Assembly (NCBI GenBank): GCA_963556495.2
Contig: OY747707.1
Coordinates: forward strand, 5,515,001-5,579,000
Reading direction: 5' to 3'
DNA length: 64,000 nt
Source: Valencia hispanica
Lineage: Eukaryota > Chordata > Actinopteri > Cyprinodontiformes > Valenciidae
This document shows, piece after piece, positions 46,086-56,400 of this stretch (within the stretch, counting starts at the first letter, position 1; each line of letters starts with the position of its first letter). The position numbers and the translations under genes were made by a program. The notes under the pieces were generated by a model that searched no databases, was not told the origin of the DNA, and worked only from the letters and a program-made list of their open reading frames with translations.

Positions 46086-46464
46086 TTTTTGTTTAACTCT
46101 TAATATTTAGCTAGCAAGCTAAACTACATAAACTAACCTCCATATTAACTCCTGCTGCTGGTACATCACTGTTGTTGTAAATCCATCGGTAAACGTCTGC
46201 GTCGTCGTTAAAACGGCTACGTTTTAAGGAGAAATGTTGGACATGTCTGGTGGAAATACACAACGATAAAGAGGTGGACATTCAGTCTTGCCAGCTGTTC
46301 ATATAGAGGTTCGCAAGACCCAGCTTTTATTTTAGTAGTCCACTTTCACTTATTGGGAAGTACATTTTCATATTAGCTAAATAATTTAGCTCTAAGCTAA
46401 ATGTTTAATTCGAAGTCAAATATTTAGTTTAGAGCTAAATATTTATTTGAGACTTTTACATTTA

Positions 46465-49400
46465 TTTCTTAAAAATGTATTTTTATTGTTTACATACTTT
46501 ACAGTGCAGAGCTGTTACATTTTAAATAGATTCGTCAGCAGACACACTTTCAAAGTGTCACATAAATGGCAGCCATTGATCATAAAATTTACCAGCATGA
46601 CCTTTCAGGGTGCATCTGATCTTTTCCAAACGTATATTGCCTATAACCTCTCTAATCAGATGACCAAATGTTGGAGGACATGAATATATCCATTTGCGCA
46701 AAATAAGTCTTCGAGCTAATAATGAACAAAAAGCAATCTAACTTGTTTGGTGCTTTTCTAAGGACTCTTGTCTACAGTTACTACTCCAAATAAAGCGGTC
46801 AGGGAGCAAGGGTGCACCAATTTCCCACAAATGCTGGAAAAAGCCTATAGAAAGTCAATAACCATAACGTTTCAGGCAAGTCCAAAATGAGTGTAAAAGT
46901 AAAGCAGATGTCTGTCTCCAGCGGTTGTGTGAAGGATCCAGTTCAGGCTTGATCTTATCCTGCATGTATTTAGACCAGTGTAGATGACGCACCGCTTTAA
47001 ACTGCACAACTGCAGGTATGATGGGGCGTTCACACCGGTCAGCGCGTCCAGGCGTCAAATCGCTCAAACGGACGAAAGTTGACTCTTTAAAATTAAAACC
47101 CAGCTGCTTGCACACTTTGTAGTCTGCGTCAGCGCGTCACGTTCCGTAGTTGCCCTAACCGGGTTTGGCTAGCGTTAGCTAACATAGCAAGAAAGTTAAA
47201 AGGAAATTTTTTACTGCTTACCTGGCACTCCTATATTCCCCCGATATCTTCCTCCAAATAAATCCGATCTCTTCCTGTCTCTGTAAAAAGATGAAGACGG
47301 GTCATATAATTCACGAAAATGACAGACAGCTGTAATGGCAAAAAATAATCTCAGGGTTTCCATAATAAAGAAGACTGAGTCCCAGAAGGCTATTAAAGTA
47401 TTTAATACAAACATGTCTGGCCAGAACATGGAAGGGACAGAGTTACTCATGCATCACCCTAACCAACCTTTCTAACTAAACGCTTAAATAGTATTCAGCA
47501 ATCACTGTTTATCTCTAGACGTCTTCTCCAACCTTCACGCCCCGCCTCTGGAGAACTGGTCCATGCGAGTCTGATAGCAACGCATGAAGCAGCTCATCCG
47601 AAGGTCAGACTGTTATCTTACTGCCCCGGCGTCTGTCTCTCTGGTGACCTGACACATCTTTATCAGGAACATTAATTTGGATAAATAACCTTGTCATCTT
47701 ACCCTAGATGCATTCACTAAATAGAGAATATAATCCCTAATTACATAAGAATTTTCCACCACACAGCGACGATTATTTGATCCTCCATTTTGAATGAATG
47801 ACTTGCTGATCCACATCAGTACAAGGAGTCCCTATGATTGGTTGACACCCCGCGTTTGCTAAAAAGTGTGACTTTGAAATATCACATTTTTCCACCAGTT
47901 ATTCAAAGGAACCAAAAGTGTTGTCTATGTACAAATTGTACAATATTTTTATTCCATTTCCAACCCAGATATTAAAAACCTCATCAGTCATTGAAGGGAT
48001 AAACATGTGGTTCCCTGAAACAGATGCCGAGAATAATAATTTCGAGAACTTAAAAGACCGCCTTCACTGGTTCCAAATTGTAACTGTATGAATGACAACT
48101 GGATTAGAAGAATAAGATGAATGAAATAGACAGTTTGAAAGGTAATTCAGAACAGAGCATTGTACCAGGAGAGTTCGATGTAATTGACTCTCTCTCCAAG
48201 ATTACCCACCTAGGTACAGCGACATCAGTACATCGCAGCTCCACAGTTAGCTGCCCAGTAACAATACATAAAATTAGGTAATGACATACCACCCAAATTG
48301 CGGGGTAGCTGTAATATTTTCTTGCCAATTCTTGGATGTTTTTTTATTCCATATATAGGAATTTATCTGACCATACAAATTGGGAAAAAAAGGGACTTTG
48401 GAACATATAAAGGAATTTAGGCCAAATAACCATTTTAACAGAATAAACAATTCCCACCGAGCCAAGTCTTGTATAAGATTTAATAACAATGGCAAAAAAT
48501 GATTCCTATAAATTTCTTCATAACTACGTTTTACCCAGATACCAAGATACTTTAACTTTTTAGGATTGCTCTTAAAGAGGATTGTTTCAGAAAAATGTCC
48601 TTACAACGATGTTAAGGGCATCATCTCACTTTTTTGGAGATTAACTTTGTAGCCAGATAATTTCCCAAATCTGTCAAGCCTATTCAACAATGCAGAGATA
48701 CTGGACAGAGGGTTTGAATGAATAGTAGTGCATCATCAGCATAAAGAGAAACCTAATGGTTTAATTGTAACTACAAACAGAAGCGGCAAGAGAGGGCATC
48801 CCTGTCTTGTGCCTCGATGCAGCTGAAAATATGATGACATGTTATTGTTGGTACGAACAGCTGCCAATGGAGAGGAGTAAAGTAGCTTTATCTATGAAAG
48901 ACACTTTGAACCAAATTTAAACATATCCAGGTCTTTGAAAAGGTAATCCCACTCCAGCCGGTCAAAAGCTTTTTTGGCACCTAAAGAAATAATCCCCTCT
49001 TTATCTTTGTGACCAGGCGGGGTGGGGGCATACAGAATAGAAAACAACCGCCTATTATTAAAAAAAAGATTGCTCATTTTTTACAAACCCTGTCTGGTCA
49101 GGTGAAACAATAGTAGTAATTACTCGTTCAAGGCGCTTCGCCAGAACCTTTGCTATTATTTTAGTATCTGTATTTAAAAGTGACACTGGTCGATAGGAGC
49201 TACAGTTTAGAGGATTTTTATCCTTTTTATGTAGCAAAGTGATAACCGCTTGACACATGGAGACTGGAAGCACTGACGCATTCAAGGATTCTGTGAAGAC
49301 CGACAATAGTAGTGGAGATAACCCATTGGCAAATTTCTTTTAAAAATCAGCCGAACAGTCATCTGCACCCAGATTTGGAGCTTTGCATGTATTTTATTGC

Positions 49401-49805
49401 CAAACCAATCTCACCTGCCGAAATGTCCCTCTCCAAATCAGGAACCAGATCAGAGATTACCATGGGAAGATTAAGATCTTTGAAAAAAATGTCAAAATCA
49501 GAGGGCCTTTGGTGTAGAGTCACAGGAGTACAATGATTGGTAAAACTTACTAAAACATGTATTGATTTCTCCGTAATCTGAACATGTGGTGCCTTGATCA
49601 TTATTGACAGAATGGTTTGATGTGCAGACCTCTTATGCAGCTGATATGCGAGCAGACGCCCCCGCCTTCTCCCCATGCTCATAATACCCAGATTTTGAAT
49701 TGGAGATCAAATATTCGGCCTGCTGTGTAGATATGGTATTATGCTCTATGCAATAAAATGCGTTTCTTAGCTAACTCTGGTGAAGCGGCGCGACAAAATT
49801 CCAAA
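46465..49805 (-). mobile_element. L1/Tx1-type LINE, 5'-truncated, interrupted
   Basis: Flanked by the perfect 13-bp duplication acttttacattta (46452-46464 and 49806-49818). On the - strand it reads DFDIFFKDLNLPMVISDLVP, then AVITLLHKKDKNPLNCSSYR, PVSLLNTDTKIIAKVLAKR, SPDQTGFVKNEQSFFNNRR and ISLGAKKAFDRLEWDYL (RT), later SYIWNKK and, near the end, HLHWSKYMQDK and WRQTSALLLHSFWTC. This is the ORF2 order of fish L1-like elements. The frame is broken many times. An unrelated insertion lies at about 47033-47900. Confidence 0.75.
47033..47900. mobile_element. DNA-transposon-like insertion in the L1 copy
   Basis: Starts 'ggggcgttcacaccggtcag', a terminus seen on fish PIF/Harbinger-like non-autonomous elements, and replaces part of the LINE ORF2. 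Contains 'cgatatcttcctccaaataa' and 'gattggttgacaccccgcg'. The matching right terminus was not found, so the class and right border are uncertain. Confidence 0.35.
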
Positions 49806-49835
49806 ACTTTTACATTTATAAATGAATAAATAACA

Positions 49836-51744
49836 GACCTCTCTCTTTAAGGAATGTTGACACTAAGATTCCTGCAAAAGCTTTAGCTCATCGACTAGAG
49901 AAAGTTTTACCACAGATTATTTCACCAGAATAAACCGGATTTATAAAGGGACGTCAAATTTTTTATAATATTCCTACTCTTCTTGATATCATTTACTCTA
50001 ATAAGGATGCAACCATACCAGAAGTTGTAATATCGCTTGATGCTGAGAAGGCATTTGATTGTGTGGAGTGGGGTTATTTTTGCAATCCTTCAGAGGTTCG
50101 GATTTGGCAACAGGTTCATATTGTGGGTACGGCTCTTATACACCTTGCCTTGTGCCAGTATTGCCACAAACAGTATTCAATCTGACTACTTTCTGTTAAA
50201 TAGAGGATGTAGGCAAGGATGTCCCCTGTCCCTGGTTTTATTTGTGCTGGCCATCGAGCCTTTATTGATATACTTCAGGACAACTGATACTTTTTGTGGA
50301 ATCACGTGCCTCCACACAGAGTTCAGATTATAACTATACGCTGAGGATTTGCTATTATATGTGTCCTCTCATTTTTCCAGAGGTTTGGCTCATTCTCTGG
50401 GTACAAGGTCCACATCTCCAAAAGCGTATGTTTCCCACTTAATTCATTAGCGTTATCTCTTTCACAATCTGATATCCCTTTCAAACTGAGCTCTGCAGAA
50501 TTTAAGTATCTAAGGGTAGCTTTAACCAGGACCTGGAAATCGTTTCATTCGGCTAATTCTTTTCCCTTATTGACTGAGGTTAAACCAGATTTTCGTAGAT
50601 GGAGTTGCCTTCCCCTCACATTAATAGGGAGAATTAATGTTATCAAAATGACTGTCTTGCCGAAATTTCAGTTTTTATTCCAATGTCTACCTCTTTTCCT
50701 TCCTAAAGCTTAAAAAAAATCTCAATCAGATTATTTCAGATTTCCTGTGAAAGCTAAAATATCTAGAATTTATTGGAAAGATGCAAGTTTGATGGGGGGG
50801 CTTTCCTTACCCAAATTTAAATTTTATTACTAGGCAACTAACATCAGTAAAATCGTATCCTGGTTAACGATGAAAACGGTTTCTTGGTGTCAATTTGAAA
50901 TACAATCATGCCATCAGTCCTTTCCTACTGCGCTCTTAACCCGCCCGTCATCTATTCATCAGTCATCCTGTGGTTAGTTCTACACTTAGAATATGGTCTG
51001 ACATTTGACAATGAATGGTGGGATCATGCCCTGAACACTATTCACAAGACTTCTATTTGCACCCACCTAACTCTCATTCAGTTTAAAGTTCTATTTAGGT
51101 GTCATTATTCTAAAGCTAAATTATCAAGGATATTTCCAGGCTCGACATATATTTGCGATAGGTGCAATGGCTCATCTTGCCATCTTTCACACATGTTCTT
51201 CTCATCTCCATCTCTTGTGAATTTATGGCAAACCTATTTTGACACAGTGTCAAGGATACTTTCAAAAACTATCCATATCTCCCCACATGTGGCAATCGTT
51301 GGTCTTCCTGATGATTATACCCGCTATTCTGCAGATCAACTGGAGACGCTAGCCTTCACCTCTTTATTAGTTAGACGTCTTCTTCTTTTAAATTGGAAAT
51401 CTTCCCGGGCCGTGCCCCCTCTACCACACACTGGATCAATGAAGTTATGTCATTTCTGAAAATTTAGAAAACTAGATATTTTAGACACAGCTGCCCAGAT
51501 AGATTTAACAAGAAATGGCAACCTTTTTTAGACTTGTTCAAATCTCTCTGAGACCCCTCCAAAGCCCACTCCCCCACCCCCCCTATTTTTGTTTGGTATG
51601 TGCATGTCCCTGTGGTGTCCCCTGTCTTTTATGTGTTACAGTATAAAGAAAAAAGGGATTGAAGGCATGTATAATATTCCCAAGTTCTCTATTCAATTCA
51701 CTCTATGTGTTGTTGCACACTGTCTTCTAATAAACATATCGGAG
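49836..51744 (+). mobile_element. L1/Tx1-type LINE, + strand, 5'-truncated
   Basis: Flanked by the perfect 16-bp duplication aaatgaataaataaca (49820-49835 and 51745-51760). Reads KIPAKALAHRLEKVLPQII, FIKGRQIFYNIPTLLDIIY, VVISLDAEKAFDCVEWGY (RT motif A), RGCRQGCPLSLVLFVLAIEP (motif B, 50200-50260), then YAEDLLLYVSS near 50336, where the usual YADD reads YAED, and a long broken C-terminal part ending near 51440. AATAAA lies close to the 3' end with no long poly(A). Dead copy: frameshifts, stops and a changed catalytic motif. Confidence 0.75.
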
Positions 51745-51856
51745 AAATGAATAAATAACATGGATGCAAATATGACTTTGAAAAAGGAACCTCCATTTAT
51801 TCATCTTATTCTAAATAACCCCAAATTGTGCTGTTAACTTTTGACTGTAACTTTAC

Positions 51857-52391
51857 ATATAGGACCCCATAGAAGGATACTTTAAGGTTCACCAGTTGTG
51901 GCCTGTGGGGTAGGACTCACAACATATAGACATAAAGACTTTTTGGTATTCGTTCTGTGATTTTGTATTTGTGTGAGCATGCATGTTTCTGAGCTGTCTT
52001 TGTGATACCTGACACACACTCCCTTACAGGTCTTTATTTAGGGCTTGCTATATTAAGCCCTTTCCCACTGAAATACAGCACCAGCTGTACTCGCTGTGTG
52101 TTGTGGCTGCTGTTGCAACAGGACTGGGCTGTTCCTTCTCTTACAGCTGGGCTGTGTTTCTCTCCCACGCAGACAGATCTAATTCAATTAACCCTAATGT
52201 TCATGCCATCCGTTTGTGCTGAAGCACATGCACTTAGAAAGGGCAAAGGGGGATCGTTGGAATGACAGAAGGTGTTAAGAAATATGTGGCTAATGTTTGG
52301 AGGTTTTAATGAGATTTAGATCTTTATATCTTCTAAAACACATCCCCTCTATTGGGTCAAAGTAATCAAATTTGTATTTTGTTGTTTTCAG
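51857..52391 (+). other. Sequence upstream of the first obsl1 coding exon
   Basis: Ends in a good 3' splice site, 'tttgtattttgttgttttca' then g (AG at 52390-52391). This suggests an untranslated obsl1 exon further upstream and that this stretch is intron. Two CAGCTG E-boxes (52082-52087 and 52144-52149) and an AT-rich 'tctttatttagg' resemble muscle regulatory sites. They are weak evidence on their own. Confidence 0.35.
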
Positions 52392-52479
52392 AAATCGATC
52401 GTGCAGAACTTGGATGGACTTGGTCGGGTGAATAGATACAACTCTCCTGAACGATTTGAGGTAAGCTGCCAAAGACGAA
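52392..52479 (+). promoter_or_regulatory. obsl1: obsl1 5' UTR segment with short uORF and donor-like site
   Basis: Between the acceptor at 52390-52391 and the ATG. A 5-codon upstream frame starts at 52414 and stops TGA at 52429-52431, in frame with the main start, so the 52480 ATG is the first usable Met here. GAG/gtaagc at 52460/52461 is a strong 5' splice-site match, making 52392-52460 (69 bp) a possible separate exon in some transcripts. Confidence 0.5.
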
Positions 52480-53494
52480 ATGGATGTGTTTGGTGGCGCA
52501 CCACGTTTCTTAGCCTATCCAAGACCTGTGGTGGTCCAAAGTGGTACTGACGCAGTTCTCAAGTGTCAGATTGGGGGTGATCCACGACCCGCTGTTATCT
52601 GGGAGCGAAACAACGAAAAGATTGATCCTCAAGGACGATATAGGATCTTTGAAGATGGCAATGTTTACAACCTTATCATTACAGTTGTTACTATTGAGGA
52701 CAGTGGCCAGTACATTTGCAAAGCTAAGAACAGCATTGGGGAAACTTACGCAGCTGCCACCCTAAAGGTAGAAGGCGAGGCACAAGAGATGGAGCTCAGA
52801 GAGGAAAATAAGCCGCGATTCCTCATCAAGCCTCTTTCCACTCGTGTTGGTCGTGGCGAGGATGCTGTGTTCTCCTGCAAGCTATGGGGAAACCCACGAC
52901 CAGATGTTGTCTGGGAAAAAGATGGTAGAAAGCTCAACGAAATATTTGAGAGCACACATTTCAGCGTGGGCTACCAGGATGGAGGATGGTTTCAGCTCAA
53001 GATCTTTAAGACTCGTGCTCCGGATGGTGGGGTGTATACCTGCAAGGCTAGGAATGAGTTTGGGGAAGCGCTTGCAGGAGCCGTGCTACTCGTAGATGCA
53101 GGTCCTGGACATGAAGAGGAAGGAAACCGTAATGGCTACACTAACGGCCACTGGAAAGCTCATCAGGGAAAACAAAGGACTGGTCGACAACTGCCAACCC
53201 GACTAAAGGATGACGCTATGACAAAGTCAACAAAAGTAAAAATGTTTGCTGTTACTGAAGGCAAACATGCCAAATTCCGCTGTTTTGTGACTGGAAAACC
53301 TAAACCAGAAATAATCTGGAGAAAAGACGGTAGACTTATACTGTCTGGAAGGCGTTACTTGTTATATGAAGACAGAGAAGGGTACTTCACACTCAAAGTT
53401 CTGTACTGCAAGCAAAAGGACAATGGAGTTTATGTATGCGCTGCATCGAATACTGCAGGCCAAACCCTCAGTGCTGTGCATCTCTCCGTCAAGG
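52480..53494 (+). CDS. obsl1: obsl1 coding exon 1: Ig1-Ig2-Ig3
   Basis: 1015 bp ending AAGG/gtaagt. Ig1 has Cys29, Trp41 and Cys80 with DSGQYIC; Ig2 has Cys133, Trp145 and Cys188 with GGVYTC; Ig3 has Cys268, Trp280 and Cys320 with NGVYVC. Residues 207-251 form a hydrophilic linker between Ig2 and Ig3 (GPGHEEEGNRNGYTNG). In mammals Ig1 binds the last titin Ig domain and Ig3 binds myomesin. The frame runs on past 53494 into the intron, but the donor and the matching acceptor at 58570 show that the exon ends here. Confidence 0.9.
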
Positions 53495-56400
53495 GTAAGT
53501 CCGTTTTTTTCCCGGTGATTTCCTTAGCACTGTTGAGTAACCGTGGGCACAGTACAAGCCAGGGATGTCTTCTGCAGCAAGGAAAGGGACTGAGTGGGGA
53601 GTGATGTGTCTCAGATTTCTGTCTATTTGATTCTAGAATGATGTAAGAAGGATAAACGGGTACACTGAGGTCATTTACTGGGGTAAAGCCAAGGACAGAA
53701 GGTAAAGCGAAGATTTTAGACATCTTACCAAGGCTTGTTGACAATGTGCTTCACCCTACACATTCTGTTATGGCATTTAAAACTTTAGCTTTATATTAAT
53801 TCAGTTCAGTTTATTTATATAGTGCCAGTTCACAACATATGTAATCTCAAGGCACTTTACAATCACCAGCTGTCAACTTAAAGAGATGTATAAGTATCAC
53901 TGGGGATCAATAAAATTTATTAATAAAACTGAACCTTTACGGAGATGTCTAAACAGGCCAAGCTTAGCCACTGGAGGTAGGTTTCAACATCATCATGTCT
54001 GTAAATGTTGCTTGCTAAAGCGGTATGGATGGCTTTCCATGTGAGGTGAGCCTTTTAGAGCGGGTGTTAAGTTTCTCACGTGGCCTAATACACTCTAATC
54101 TAAGGGTACCACAGTGTCAGTTTGAGATAGTAAATATAATATTTAAGATCAGATTCTTTGTTATTGCAACTAATCTAAACATAATTACAATCGGTTTAAA
54201 CCACATTTTAGTAAAAGAAACAGTCTAAGGTAAGGAAATGAAGAGCTTTGCACACAGATGACTCAATAAAGCCCACATTCTGTTATTTACAACTGTCTGG
54301 TACTGTCTGATGGTGTCAGTTGCAAACACTGTATACCCTATCTAACACCTCAGAGTGTTTACAACCGTCCCATTCCTTAGCAAAATAAGTTCCTTGTCTT
54401 TTGATTTCTCGTTTGACTAATTGGAATCTGACGTAAAACATATTTAAATTTACAGTTTTACTACAGGGACATAGCTGTGTTGTGAAATTCCTCTGAGTCA
54501 AAGTATTCTGAGTACACTCACTGACAAGAACAGTGAGGCACTACGTTACGTATCCAGTGGTAATGTAATTATTTTCTTTACGACCAGCGATGGATATGTA
54601 AACGATTTATTTTGTGAGGAGTTAAAACAGGCATCAAAGGGCCTAAGAGGTGGCATTACGAGAGCAACGGTTTAGAGAAGTTTGGTGGCGTGTTAGTCAG
54701 GCAAAACACAGAGGATCCCTCAAAGAAGTATCAGACAACATTACCATCACTTGATAGAGTTTGATTGGGGTCTTATTTTGGATCTATATGCGTCGAGGCG
54801 GTCACATTATGCAATAGCCTGGCAAGCTGATAAAGAAATGTCTAAACTAAAACCCTTAGCAGGAATGCTTTAAGCAGAAATGATCAAATTTGGGGTGTAA
54901 TTTGGTGTACATTACCAACTGGCAAGTTTGGAGCTCTGGATGGCATAACTGAAGGATCCAAAACACCAGGCACAGAGGAGTCCTTTAAGGTCGTTTTCAC
55001 ATCTGATAGTCCAGTAGGCTCGGTTCTACTGGGGACGAAAATTGTAACATTGTTGCTTTTTTAGCTGGTGGGGTTCGCTTTCACACTGCACTTTGTCAAA
55101 CGAACCAACCGTTCGAGCAACATGGTTGCCTCCCCGTCTGTGATGGTGCTGTACCAAGAAGCACTGAACACAGGGATGCTTCCTGTTCCGTGAAATGTAA
55201 ACAAACATGGGGTATGGAGTAGGATAACTTTCAAAAAGATGCATGCATGATCCATATCTGTATGTCAATACATGTGTTGAAATGTGCTGAGAAATTGTGA
55301 GGGTTAGATATGTTTTTATATGTCTATGAATCTAAAAGCTGTGAATATAACTCTAATTTCTACGACTTTGAAGTCTTCACTCTCTGAACGTGAATTCAAG
55401 TTTGTGGGTTTGTGCTAAATAATTAGCACAAGCCAACTCCTAATGCTAGTAATACTAGCAGTAACTTAGCGTCACTACGTCATTAGCTTGCAGGCTATAG
55501 CAGTACTCCTGTAAGATCTTATGGACATTACCGGCCCACTGTCATCAGTCACCTTTAAATTTGGAGCATCTTGCATTTGGTGGAACCATTGGTTCAATTA
55601 CATCCCCTGTGACAACATCTGTCTACTTGTACCCATAAACTTGAATTCATGTTCCGAGCAGTGAAGACTTCAAAGTCATAGAAATAACAGTTGCACTCAC
55701 AGCTTTTAGATTCATACTCACATAAAAATATTCCTAAACCACTCAATTTCTCAGACTCACGTACACTCAATAAAAATATAAACGCAACACCTTTGTTTCT
55801 ACTCCCATTTTTCATGAGATGGACTTAAAGATCTAAAATTCATTCCAGATACACAATATTACCATTTCTCTCAAACATTGTTTACAAATCAGTCTAAATG
55901 TGTGATAGTGAACACTTCTGCTTTGCTGAGATAATCCATCCCACCTCACAGGTATGCCACATCAAGATGCTGATCTGACATCATGATTAGTGCACAGGTG
56001 TACCTTATACTGCCCACAATAAAAGGCCACCCTGGAAGGTGCAGTTTTGTCTCACAGCAAAATGCCACAGATGCCACAAGCATTGTGGGAGGGTGCAATT
56101 GGCATGCTGACAGCAGGAATGTCAACCAGATCTGTTGCTCGTGCATTGAATGTTCATTTCTCCACCATAAGCCGTCTCCAAAGGCGTTTCAGAGAATATG
56201 GCAGTACATCCAACCGGCCTCACAACCGCAGACCACGTGTAACATCCAGCAGGTTCACCTCCAAGATCGTCTGAGACCAGCCACTCAGACAGCTGCTGAA
56301 ACAATTGGTTTGCATAACCAAACAATTTCTGCACAAACTGTCAGAAACCGTCTCAGGGAAACTCAACTGCATGCTCGTCGTCCTCATCGGGGTCTTGACG

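Larger units (their letters stand above)
45435..51856. mobile_element. Foldback element, copy B, split by LINE insertions
   Basis: Left end gtaacgttacacagtcaaaa; right end on the - gtaaagttacagtcaaaag. The left segment 45435-46464 holds the TAAATATTTAGCT boxes, the centre and part of the second arm; the right end is 51761-51856. Between lie a - strand L1-type LINE (46465-49805) and a + strand one (49836-51744). Its inner centre matches copy A in reverse orientation ('ccatcggtaaacgtctgcg' against, on the - of A, 'catcggtaaacatttg'). Confidence 0.65.

Noticed and set aside
41413..46464. Regularly spaced TAAATATTTAGCT motifs resembling a CRISPR-like array.
   Set aside because: The genome is eukaryotic, spacing and sequence vary, and the motifs lie symmetrically within an inverted-repeat element.
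53495..53604. The Ig1-Ig3 frame runs on to a stop at 53604, which could be read as a short protein of 374 residues.
   Set aside because: AAGG/gtaagt at 53494 is a strong donor, and the Ig4 exon at 58570 joins it in phase and continues the OBSL1 domain order.
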